Source: Cymbomonas tetramitiformis (lineage: Eukaryota; Chlorophyta; Pyramimonadophyceae; Pyramimonadales; Pyramimonadaceae). From it: a DNA stretch of 18,684 bases. The translations under genes were made by a program, and so were the position numbers. The notes under the pieces are model-generated. The model was not told where the DNA came from, made no database searches, and saw nothing but the letters and a program-made list of their open reading frames with translations. Of this stretch, positions 7,139 to 14,601 are shown in pieces (position 1 is the stretch's first letter; each line of letters opens with the position of its first letter). The DNA is taken from contig LGRX02012922.1 in assembly GCA_001247695.2 (NCBI GenBank), forward strand, positions 1-18,684, written 5' to 3'.

Positions 7139-9163
7139 TTAAATAAGAGCTTGTTCAGCATCTTCTGTTGTCACACCATCCAGCGCGAACTTGCCCATGC
7201 TGAAGGTGAACATACCCACTCCAGAAGCTTCTCCTCCTCGTAGCATCCTTGCTCGTGTCACAGGATTTCGAAACACCATGACCCACATACATCTTCTACC
7301 AATGGGCCCATGCTCCAAGTGTCCAATCACATGTAAGCGCCCAGCATGGCATAACTTGCGAAAGTATTGTGCCCTGCTCTCTGTCATATCTGTCATGTAG
7401 TGCGATGGTACATGAATGCAAGCCACCACTCTACTAGCCAGCACTGCCAGTGGCAACGCAATGTCCAGCACTGCGAACCAGGGTGAGGTTACCACTGCAT
7501 CACACACCCCATACTTCTCCTTCCAGGCACGATAGTTGCCCGGTTGCAAGGCATTAAGAGCTTCATGCCATTTCAACTGCGGGTTCCAATCGTTGTTCAT
7601 GAACTTCAGGTGAGGCCACTCCAGTGACATTACTTTGCCAATAACACCTGTACCAGCCCATGGATCCCAAACCTGTGTGACCTTCTCCCAAGTCACCTCG
7701 TGTGCCAGACGCCTGACCTCCTGGGGAACTGTCATTACCAACTCTAAGCCCCAGTTTAATTGACTGGCAATCTTCACCTGGGCTCTGCTCAACTGCGTGA
7801 CATCCCCCCTCTTCTGCACCTCCTCCGGGCTCATGGTCTGCACCGTGGCTGCCTTCCGCAGGCTCCTCGCACGAGTGTGCTGCTCTGAACATTTCCGACT
7901 CAAGATAGTACGATGACCCTCGTGCCAAAATCCTGGCATCACGTCTGTGATCACTCTGCTGAGCTCTTCCTGATTCCCCCATGCCACTCTGTCAGGGAGA
8001 TCCCCCATGCTCCCGTCCTTCTTGAGCATATGTCGCGATGTGAGCGCCTGCCATGGGTGTTCGCGTCCCGGCCTCACGGCTCGACATGGACCCACATCTG
8101 CAGGCAACAATACTGCCTCGGTACCCAGCTTCTCCCTCAACTGCAGTTCCATGGCAGCCATCTTCTCCACAATGGACGTACCCACCACGGCGGCAGCTGC
8201 CACTGCGACCACGCCCAAGCATTTGGGGCACTGCCAGTCTCCTTCAGGCACTTCATCCAGCGCTGGCTCCAGACACCAAATGTGAAAGCCACGATTGCAG
8301 GTGTCACACAGCAGCATCGCTGCCTCCCCATCTGTTCTCATGCACACCTCGCACGCGAGATGTTTGCTAGGGATGGCTGCGCTGCAGTCGTACTGATCCT
8401 TCACCTGTAGATGACACGGTGCGATGTTCTGTACTGTGCTCTTTTCCCGCAATTTCGTGCTGTCCTCCAAGACTACCACTCCGTCCCTCTGCACCTTAAC
8501 CAACTTCAAGATAGCTGGCTTGGTGGCCACCTCCATGCCAGAGCGCGGCTGTTGTCTTATGTACACGAAATCACCTGCTTTAAACTGGTGCGGCTTCGGC
8601 TCGTAGCTGCCACTCCTCCTGTGCTCGTATCGCAAGGTGTCGCGATGCTGAGCGATCTCCAGGTTGCACCCTGCGTGCACCATGAGCTTCTTTACGATGG
8701 CCGCTCGCTGCAGCAAGTCCTCAGCCAACGTCCTCTCCTCTTGTCTCTCAAAGTCCAACTCGGGTCGAGCACGAAGGTCTGGTGGCACAGTAGCTTCCTG
8801 AGCGAACAGCAGCGTGAACGATGCCACCCCAGTCGACTGTTGCTTGGCCGCGTTGTAACTGAGCACGAGCGACCAGAGCATCTCATCCCACTCGAAGTCC
8901 AGGCCCTTGTCGAGGGCCATCTTCTTGAAACAGAACTTGAGAGTGCGCACCACTCGCTCCGTTAAGCCATTGCTCTCCGGGGAACTAGGTGAAGTCACCC
9001 TCCGATCGATGAGACACTGCCTGTATAGTGCAGCGAACTCACCTTCGAATTCTGAACCTCCATCCATCCACAAGGCATTCCGCCGGCGCCCCAAACACTG
9101 ACAGAACGTGACTGCGAAACGCACTGGCGATGGTGGACGCTTCCTTGTCGGGGATCGGAACAC
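7139..9163 (-). CDS. Retrotransposon polyprotein 3' part: integrase core end, PHD finger, methyltransferase-like domain
   Basis: Residues 1 to about 33 are out-of-frame sequence preceding a frameshift; the true product continues from the segment at 9944-9039. From residue 34 (MDGGSEF) the second catalytic Asp and, 34 residues later, Glu69 in NGLTERV complete the integrase DDE triad. Residues 195-252 (KAGDFVYIRQQ onward) match the C-terminal DNA-binding part of gypsy integrases. Residues 271-315 form a perfect C4HC3 PHD finger: C271, C274, C286, C289, H294, C297, C312 and C315, with the usual aromatic before the last CxxC (DWQCPKC). Residues 499-640 contain DPWAGTG (500-506), an acidic NND (523-525) and TSPWF (559-563), in the order and spacing of a class I amino-methyltransferase fold. 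Activity of that last domain is inference. The stop is TAA at 7141-7139. GTG or ATG start choice is meaningless here, because this is the end of a longer polyprotein. Confidence 0.88.
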   Translation of the reverse strand: MFRSPTRKRPPSPVRFAVTFCQCLGRRRNALWMDGGSEFEGEFAALYRQCLIDRRVTSPSSPESNGLTERVVRTLKFCFKKMALDKGLDFEWDEMLWSLVLSYNAAKQQSTGVASFTLLFAQEATVPPDLRARPELDFERQEERTLAEDLLQRAAIVKKLMVHAGCNLEIAQHRDTLRYEHRRSGSYEPKPHQFKAGDFVYIRQQPRSGMEVATKPAILKLVKVQRDGVVVLEDSTKLREKSTVQNIAPCHLQVKDQYDCSAAIPSKHLACEVCMRTDGEAAMLLCDTCNRGFHIWCLEPALDEVPEGDWQCPKCLGVVAVAAAAVVGTSIVEKMAAMELQLREKLGTEAVLLPADVGPCRAVRPGREHPWQALTSRHMLKKDGSMGDLPDRVAWGNQEELSRVITDVMPGFWHEGHRTILSRKCSEQHTRARSLRKAATVQTMSPEEVQKRGDVTQLSRAQVKIASQLNWGLELVMTVPQEVRRLAHEVTWEKVTQVWDPWAGTGVIGKVMSLEWPHLKFMNNDWNPQLKWHEALNALQPGNYRAWKEKYGVCDAVVTSPWFAVLDIALPLAVLASRVVACIHVPSHYMTDMTESRAQYFRKLCHAGRLHVIGHLEHGPIGRRCMWVMVFRNPVTRARMLRGGEASGVGMFTFSMGKFALDGVTTEDAEQALI

Positions 9164-9944
9164 ACACGACGAAACGCGTGTAGTGCTCGGTCATGACCAA
9201 GACGCGCTTGTTCCCAGCTTTCGTGATGCGCTTCGTCGGCCAGGCTAAATCCAGGGACCAGCGATACATGAAGGATTTGATCTCCAGCGGCGTAAGCATT
9301 GCCTCCTCCCGTGCGTAGTGCGTCTTCACTCTCTGGCAAGTTTGGCACTGAGTGACCACTGCTCGCACATCCTGTTTCATGCCCACCCAGTAATGACGTT
9401 GCCACAACAAGTTCAGCGTTCGCCTGATGCCCCAATGGCCAGTTCTCTCGTGGTGCTCACGCACCAGCTGAATTCTGTCACAGGGTTTGGGCACTAGAAG
9501 CTCCTTGCCACTGACGGTGACCATGTACAGCTCGCCCATGAGCTCGTCCCAGCGGTGACGAGCTGCTCTCTTCCTTACTCTATGGTACTCCTCCTTGGGC
9601 ACCTCCACTCTTCCTCCGGTCTTTATCCACGCGAGGCATAGCTCGTCCTCGTGTATGTCAGGGTATTTCTCCCGAAGTGACTCCTGGTGGGTCACGCTGG
9701 CTACCATGGCAACCATTCTCGTCGTGTCAGGCAGTCTAGGCAGCCTCATGTCTTTCTCCTTCACCATTGGTGCCCATTCTGGAGCTGAGCTTACCTCTAC
9801 TGGCTTGTCCCCAGGTCCTGAAAAGGCTTGGCGATGACGTGCCTCGTAGCCCGCGAGCTTCATGGAGGCAAGCTTCCACTGTTGCGACGTGGAACGGTGT
9901 CGGCTGTACCGAGTCCCTGAGTGCCTTTCTGTCCTTGACTGCAC
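9039..9944 (-). CDS. Retrotransposon integrase, N-terminal zinc domain and first part of catalytic core
   Basis: The frame (first codon GTG, open from 9977) encodes the front of a Ty3/gypsy integrase, which joins element DNA into host chromosomes. Numbering from 9944, the HHCC zinc-binding domain is H165, H170, C200 and C203 (EHHERTGHWG, then CQTCQRVK). The catalytic core opens with Asp232 in WSLDLAWP, and the second Asp, 293, lies in LVDG. The expected G-S-E-F stretch after it is lost because a duplicated GGAT at about 9060-9070 shifts the frame, and the core continues in the 9163-7139 frame. Residues 1 to about 120 are a linker after the methyltransferase. How this segment joins the preceding one (10897-9860) is unresolved: the two frames overlap by 85 bp and differ by one position. 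Confidence 0.92.
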   Translation of the reverse strand: MQSRTERHSGTRYSRHRSTSQQWKLASMKLAGYEARHRQAFSGPGDKPVEVSSAPEWAPMVKEKDMRLPRLPDTTRMVAMVASVTHQESLREKYPDIHEDELCLAWIKTGGRVEVPKEEYHRVRKRAARHRWDELMGELYMVTVSGKELLVPKPCDRIQLVREHHERTGHWGIRRTLNLLWQRHYWVGMKQDVRAVVTQCQTCQRVKTHYAREEAMLTPLEIKSFMYRWSLDLAWPTKRITKAGNKRVLVMTEHYTRFVVCVPIPDKEASTIASAFRSHVLSVFGAPAECLVDGWRFRIRR

Positions 9945-10897
9945 ATGTGTTGCAGCCGCTCCTCCCAGTCCTGATGGCTAAGGCGTCGCGCGACTTGCTG
10001 AGTGTAGTCGTTGGAACTGGTGATCCACTCTGCCAATCGTGCTCGCACTGGCTCCGTTGCAACTCCAGAAGTGGTAGCCACCTCGGTAGACTTCACAATG
10101 GGGATGGCAGCTAACGCGCCATGCTCCTCCTCCTCGGTCTCCTGACTCTTTGGCAGCTTGGTTGTGCTGACCTCAGCAACCGCATATAACAGCTCCATTG
10201 CTCGGCGATCCATGGCGAGACCGAGTACACTTGCCAACTCTTCATCTCTCATGCCATGCGCCATGCGTAGCTCGCTCGCGTTGTACCCCATGGCAATAGC
10301 TTTCTCGTCCAGGTTGACCTCTCTGCTTTCTCCTTTCTCCTCAACATCTTCTTTCCTTACCACAGTGCCTGCACGGGGTGCACGAAAGGCTCGGGAGTTC
10401 TGCGTTGCCAAGATGGTCGGCAGCACCCGCATAGGCTCCCCCACGACGTTGGCGGTGTAGTGAGGCTTCCTGTCTCCAGTGACTACCTTGCGTGGCTTCC
10501 AGCCTCGCTGCAAGATGTCACACACGTATCTGTCCGGCGGCCTGTTCACCCCCTCCATCACCAGATTGAACTGATGATTCTGAAACAGATTGCTCCAATA
10601 TGCTCGTAGGCGATGCGCGTATGATCCCGCGCGCGCTGCGTCGAAGGACACCGGCTGGCCCACCACACTATTGATGATGGGGAACACTTCCTTCCTGATC
10701 CTCGAGTTCTCCCGGTGCGATAACGGGGAGACATTCTCTAGCACATACGCTGGCGGTCGCTGAGGCTGCAGCTGCTGCAACGTTGAAAGGATCCGCACTG
10801 CCTGATAGAACAGCCTGCGCTGTGCTTGCCCTCCAAACCGGCTAGCTTGCCGGCTGGTGACAGGTCCTGACATGGATACCCACACACCATGATCCAT
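9860..10897 (-). CDS. Dnmt3-like cytosine methyltransferase, C-terminal two thirds
   Basis: This continues the methyltransferase begun in the 12747-10738 frame. The first 26 residues are out of frame; real sequence starts around RRLFYQAV (27-34). Numbering from 10897, LENV (53-56) is motif VI, whose Glu contacts the target cytosine. AGSYAHRLRAYWSNL (90-104) matches motif VIII as seen in Dnmt3 proteins (S-A-x-H-R-x-R-Y-x-W-x-N). MRVLPTILATQNSRAFR (156-172) and AIAMGYNASEL to LGLAMDRRAMELL (200-237) fit motifs IX and X. The enzyme class transfers a methyl group from S-adenosylmethionine to carbon 5 of cytosine. Residues 245-345 are a linker rich in Glu, Ser and Thr without a recognisable domain. 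The shift from the previous frame lies within 10819-10826 and looks like loss of one base (or a sequencing error). Confidence 0.85.
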   Translation of the reverse strand: MDHGVWVSMSGPVTSRQASRFGGQAQRRLFYQAVRILSTLQQLQPQRPPAYVLENVSPLSHRENSRIRKEVFPIINSVVGQPVSFDAARAGSYAHRLRAYWSNLFQNHQFNLVMEGVNRPPDRYVCDILQRGWKPRKVVTGDRKPHYTANVVGEPMRVLPTILATQNSRAFRAPRAGTVVRKEDVEEKGESREVNLDEKAIAMGYNASELRMAHGMRDEELASVLGLAMDRRAMELLYAVAEVSTTKLPKSQETEEEEHGALAAIPIVKSTEVATTSGVATEPVRARLAEWITSSNDYTQQVARRLSHQDWEERLQHMCSQGQKGTQGLGTADTVPRRNSGSLPP

Positions 10898-12747
10898 TGC
10901 TCTCCGCTCAATGCCCCCGCATGCACGAGGTCAATGAGACTGGTGTCCTCGATGTCGCTGGGGAGCTGCTCCAGGTGAACCGCATCAGCGTGACACAAGT
11001 CAGGATGTCGGCGACTGAGCGCCAAGCACCTTGCCCTGGCTACCGCCTGGCTGGACTCCGAGGTGTCCTGGTAGAGGTACTTGTTGACCTTGACGCCACA
11101 GCGCAAAAGCATCTCCAGCCCAGCACACAAGCCCCCACAGGGCTCATAGCAGACCACGCCTTCTTCTCTGGCCTCTCGAAAGAAGCTCTTGTCAATCACT
11201 CTCGTGTCGATCTTCTTTGGCACCTTGAGTTTGCCACCCTCCATAGTCTCGTCGCCGTAGATCACTGGGGAGCCTCCAGAATGCATGCCCCTGACCGGCT
11301 GGACCTGGCTGAGGGCATCCCAAGCGACTCGTGTCAGCCTGCCAGAGCACCTAGCCACCTCTGGGTGGTCAGTGTCAAACATGACCCCCTTGTTGCACTC
11401 CAACTCCTCTTGGTAGTGTACATCAAACAGTCGATGGATTGCACTGGTCCCCAGCTGCTCCATGGCCATCTTCTCGCAGTAGTTGGCCACCTGAGCCTCG
11501 GGTCTCACTTCTGATCCAAGCGGTGGCTCCTTGGTCACTTCTAAGCAGATGGTATCTGCGAAGCAGCGCGTCAGCATCTCGGCGTGCCCCGCTTCCCGTG
11601 CACGGTCCCCTTCTCGGTCCAAGCGGTCACCAGTTTCGTCTGCTGTGCTGGGCAACGGGTATCTGGACGGCACATCCGCGTTCTCGTTCTTCGGACCCGG
11701 TCGATACTGGACCGTGAACTCAAACTCCTGAAGACTGATGGCCCAGCGCAGGTGTTGGCCCTGCAAGTCCCCCTTTTCCATGAGGGTCGTGAGTGGTGAA
11801 TGGTCGGTGATCAGCGTGAAGTGGATCCCGTGGAGGTACTGGCGCAGGGTGCGGATTGCCCACACCACTGCCAGCATCTCACCCTGGAAGCTCGCGTACT
11901 GTCTCTCGGTCTTTGACAACGAGCGACTGATCACCACGCAGATGTGCTCTACGCCATTCTCGTCCTTCTGGCCCAGCACTGCACCAATGCCATGGTTGCT
12001 CCAGTCCGTGTAGAGGAAGATGGGCTTACTGTAATCGATGGGCTTCAAACACCTCCCCGAACATAGGGCATCCTTCAATGCCTGCAACGCCTGGTCCTGC
12101 TCCTTCCCCCAAGCTTCTTTGACGTCCAACACATCCTTCCTGAGCAGGTCGTTCAGTGGTCGAGCCATCTCTGAGTAATTGGGTCCCATGGGTTCCCCCA
12201 CCAAGCCCTTGTAGTAGTTCATGAGCCCGAGGATGGAGCGCACCCCAGTCTTGTCCTCGGGCTTGGGCAACTCCTGGATGGCCTTACACTTGATGTCTTG
12301 CGCACCAATGGTGTTGTGGCCAATGCGGTAGCCCAAGAAGTCCACGGTGGCTGACCCGAAGGTTGACTTGCCCGAGTGCAGTCGGATCCCTGCATCCCCC
12401 AAGGTGCGAAGCACAGCCTCTACATCCTTGATGTGCTGCTCAGCGGTGTCTGAGTATATGCACACGTCGTCAACGTACGCCACCGTACAGTGTTGCAGGT
12501 GGCGCAACTCGTAGTCCATGATCCTGATGAAGGCAGCGGTCGCTCCAGCTGCTCCAAATGGCATGGAAGTGTAGCGATAGAGCTGATTGCCCCACCAGAA
12601 CGCTGTCTTGTCCCTGTCCTCCTCGGTGGTCATGGGAATCTGGTGGAACGCCTTGGTCGCGTCCAGAGTAGTCTTGAACTTGGCTTTTGCCACGCGCTGA
12701 TAGAGCTCTTCTGGACGGTGAGGCAGCGTGTTGTCCTTCAGCGACAA
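10738..12747 (-). CDS. Reverse transcriptase, RNase H and start of Dnmt3-like methyltransferase
   Basis: The ATG at 12747 is internal; the same frame is open up to the TAG at 12792-12790 and continues the upstream segment. Residues 1-150 are the reverse transcriptase palm and thumb: TTLDATKAFHQIP (27-38) carries the first catalytic Asp, SMPFGAAGATAAF (61-73) the F-G motif, and YVDD (91-94) the catalytic pair. Residues 243-330 are RNase H: LYTDWSNHGIGAVLGQ (Asp247), GEMLAVVWAI (Glu290) and LITDHSPL (Asp314). YRPGPKNENADVPSRYP (348-364) is the usual end of gypsy RNase H, with ADVPSR in place of ADALSR. Residues 365-530 are a linker. Methyltransferase motif I starts near 533 (YEPCGGLCAGLEMLL), and motif IV, CGYPCQDLSPAGK, holds the catalytic Cys at 626. 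The frame then shifts (10819-10826), and the residues after about 643 are nonsense. Confidence 0.95.
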   Translation of the reverse strand: MSLKDNTLPHRPEELYQRVAKAKFKTTLDATKAFHQIPMTTEEDRDKTAFWWGNQLYRYTSMPFGAAGATAAFIRIMDYELRHLQHCTVAYVDDVCIYSDTAEQHIKDVEAVLRTLGDAGIRLHSGKSTFGSATVDFLGYRIGHNTIGAQDIKCKAIQELPKPEDKTGVRSILGLMNYYKGLVGEPMGPNYSEMARPLNDLLRKDVLDVKEAWGKEQDQALQALKDALCSGRCLKPIDYSKPIFLYTDWSNHGIGAVLGQKDENGVEHICVVISRSLSKTERQYASFQGEMLAVVWAIRTLRQYLHGIHFTLITDHSPLTTLMEKGDLQGQHLRWAISLQEFEFTVQYRPGPKNENADVPSRYPLPSTADETGDRLDREGDRAREAGHAEMLTRCFADTICLEVTKEPPLGSEVRPEAQVANYCEKMAMEQLGTSAIHRLFDVHYQEELECNKGVMFDTDHPEVARCSGRLTRVAWDALSQVQPVRGMHSGGSPVIYGDETMEGGKLKVPKKIDTRVIDKSFFREAREEGVVCYEPCGGLCAGLEMLLRCGVKVNKYLYQDTSESSQAVARARCLALSRRHPDLCHADAVHLEQLPSDIEDTSLIDLVHAGALSGEQWIMVCGYPCQDLSPAGKLAGLEGKHSAGCSIRQCGSFQRCSSCSLSDRQRMC

Positions 12748-12789
12748 CCGGTTCGTGTTCCGTAGGTCGACACAGAAGCGCGTTGAGGT

Positions 12790-13524
12790 CTACTGTCCAG
12801 TATCATGGTCCTTCTTCCCTGCGACCACCACGTTGCTGGCGTGTCTACAGTGCTGCGAAGCCGGCTCGATGAAGCCGTACTCCAGTAACTCCTTGCAGTG
12901 CAGATCGATGATCTCTTGCTCCCCTGGGCTGTACTTCCTCGGTCGCTGGTAAGCCACCTTGGTCTCGTCCTTGAATGGGATGGCGAAGGTTGCATGTGCT
13001 GCTCCTCCATGGTAGCCCTTGATGTCCTGTGGTTTGTTGGCAAAGCAATAGCCGCACCTCCTCACCACGTTGCGCATCGCCTCCCAGTTCTCCTCAGTGA
13101 ACTCGGGATGCCCCCCGAAGGTGGCATTGAGCTCGGTGTCCAACCACGCGGCCTCGTCTTTGGTGACTCTGGTCGTGCCCCCTGGCTGCAACGTGTCCAG
13201 CACCGTGTGCGGAAGCACCTCGTCTCGTTCTGCCACCATGGCTTCCCATCCAGTGTCCCATTGACGCGAGGATCTCTGGTCCTCCCAGGTGGTCCTGGAA
13301 GACCTGTTCAGCGGGTCAGAGCACGAACCCGCAGTGGGCACGCCTCGTAACTCCTTAGGGACCACGGTGGCCATCCAAACGGAGACCACGAGTAACAACA
13401 AAAGTTTTAAAATTCTGCTGGTCCCCACTGGTTTGACTGGAGGGTGAAGGGTCAGTATGCGAGTCAGCATCTTCCACCCCCCTTGCACACTGCCCAAACC
13501 TCCTCCTGCCGATATGTGGATCAC
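12790..13524 (-). CDS. Start of retrotransposon reverse transcriptase, ended by an in-frame TAG
   Basis: Numbering from the GTG at 13524 (first ATG at residue 19; frame open from 13542), residues about 175-244 match the fingers region of Ty3/gypsy reverse transcriptase. The segment VAYQRPRKYSPGEQEII (190-206) and the KELLEYGFIEPA stretch (211-222) are typical, followed by SNVVVAGKKDHDTGQ (230-244). The frame then meets TAG, exactly where family members run on into R-F-C-V-D-x-R, which is indeed found on the far side. A single-base change is enough to explain it. Residues 38-55 are a hydrophobic run (ILKLLLLLVVSVWMATVV), unusual before a reverse transcriptase. No zinc knuckle, capsid or aspartic protease motif is present, so the gag and protease part is absent. 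Confidence 0.85.
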   Translation of the reverse strand: MIHISAGGGLGSVQGGWKMLTRILTLHPPVKPVGTSRILKLLLLLVVSVWMATVVPKELRGVPTAGSCSDPLNRSSRTTWEDQRSSRQWDTGWEAMVAERDEVLPHTVLDTLQPGGTTRVTKDEAAWLDTELNATFGGHPEFTEENWEAMRNVVRRCGYCFANKPQDIKGYHGGAAHATFAIPFKDETKVAYQRPRKYSPGEQEIIDLHCKELLEYGFIEPASQHCRHASNVVVAGKKDHDTGQ

Positions 13525-13545
13525 CAGCGCCAGGACAACAGACTA

Positions 13546-14600
13546 TTGGGAATAAATGAATCTCGATCGTCGTCTAAAAACCTTCATTTTGACACAATTT
13601 TCGTCGTCTAAAAGTTATTGCCACGTCATCTGAAATGTGCCACGTAAGCGACACGTAAGCGACACGTAAGCGACACGTAAGTCGTCCCGCAATTTTTATT
13701 ACAAAATATTACTCAAATTATTTATTTGTGCATGATGCTTTCGTACTCGGCGAGTCCCGGTAGATTTTTTGTTGCATTTTTGTTCATATGCGTGCATATC
13801 ATGTACAAGTATGCAAATATGGGTACATCCATGTGCAATTTAGGCCAGCATGCACGGTACACGTTTATGAATGTGCGTATTCAGGTGCTTCAATTCCCGT
13901 AAAATAAGTTGCAACTGAGATGGGTACTAGCATATGATACACAAATCTATATCATCATACAAATTTAATCAATATACACCAAATATTTGTCTATGAAGTC
14001 TTCTAGGCAAGAGATTTCGATCATTTCACAGTGCTAAGGCTATTATATTGCTGATACATTAGAATCTATATCTTCAATCCATCATTATTTGCAGCACTCG
14101 TAGAAATCGTCAAGCTCGTCGTCACGCCACAGTCACATGACAAAACCCCCGCAATGAACATTGCATGTCTTCCGCGCCCCTGTAGTTGTTCCACACAACA
14201 TCCTTAGTCATGCCCCTCGGAAGACGATTAATATTCTTGTTAGGTAGGGTTATGTATCCCGTGTTGAGAAAACATATCCATGATGTAGGCGACAATACAT
14301 TCTGCTCGCTTTGATGGCATGGCTTCCTAGCTAGTAAGATACAGTAGTGGCATTTCAAGGTGCGTCGCAAACGAAAATGTAAACGTGAGTTGTAAGGACA
14401 AGGTATGTAAGTGCTTATATATTCCTTCGTGGTGTAGCTGCCGTAGTTACTTTCAATTGCCGGCTTTCTGGCCTATCAGATGGCCTCTGTCAGTCAGGTC
14501 GGATCGAAAGCCCACATGTCACAAACATAGCATGTCGCAAAAGCAGTAACAAGTTAGCAATTGTCATACAATGCCCAGTCGACAAAGGGGGTCGGATGGT
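13546..14600. other. No gene seen between the two retroelements
   Basis: Short open frames only, none recognisable. CGTCGTCTAAAA occurs twice close to the element's end (13568 and 13606). A short tandem repeat follows at 13641-13681. The rest is AT-rich unique-looking sequence. Confidence 0.5.
13641..13681. repeat. 11-bp tandem repeat, about 3.7 copies
   Basis: CACGTAAGCGA repeats at 13641, 13652 and 13663, with a partial copy at 13674. Each unit contains a CACGT core. The copies are exact. Confidence 0.9.
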
Positions 14601-14601
14601 T

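Larger units (their letters stand above)
6279..13545 (-). mobile_element. Ty3/gypsy-like retrotransposon carrying DNA methyltransferase and PHD domains
   Basis: In transcription order: reverse transcriptase (about 13000-12250), RNase H (about 12020-11690), Dnmt3-like methyltransferase (about 11160-10160), integrase (about 9500-8420), PHD finger (8353-8219), a possible amino-methyltransferase domain (about 7670-7240), polypurine tract and 3' LTR. RT and RNase H preceding integrase is the Ty3/gypsy order. Gag, protease and the 5' LTR are missing; the open frame simply begins after a stop at 13545-13543, so the copy is 5'-truncated or the first part lies elsewhere. The coding frame is broken by a TAG at 12792-12790, a 1-nt type shift near 10819-10826 and a 4-bp duplication near 9060-9070. 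A further frame change between 9977 and 9863 may be natural or a lesion. The element is denser in G and C than its flanks. Confidence 0.9.

Noticed and set aside
7913..8965. Long plus-strand open frames (7913-8410 and 8411-8965) opposite the integrase and PHD region
   Set aside because: They are antisense shadows of the minus-strand polyprotein, whose motifs are unmistakable. The plus-strand products show no family pattern.
10897..11514. 205-codon plus-strand open frame
   Set aside because: Antisense to the RNase H to methyltransferase linker; no recognisable domain.
9860..12792. Programmed stop readthrough and frameshifting as normal element biology
   Set aside because: The breaks fall inside catalytic domains rather than at gag-pol-type boundaries, no slippery site is evident, and one break is a simple 4-bp slippage. 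Decay or sequencing error is more likely. The 9977-9863 frame change remains open.
14260..14275. TGTTGAGAAAA on the plus strand as a possible LTR start of the large element
   Set aside because: It is in the wrong orientation for a 5' LTR of a minus-strand element, and the match ends after about 11 bases.
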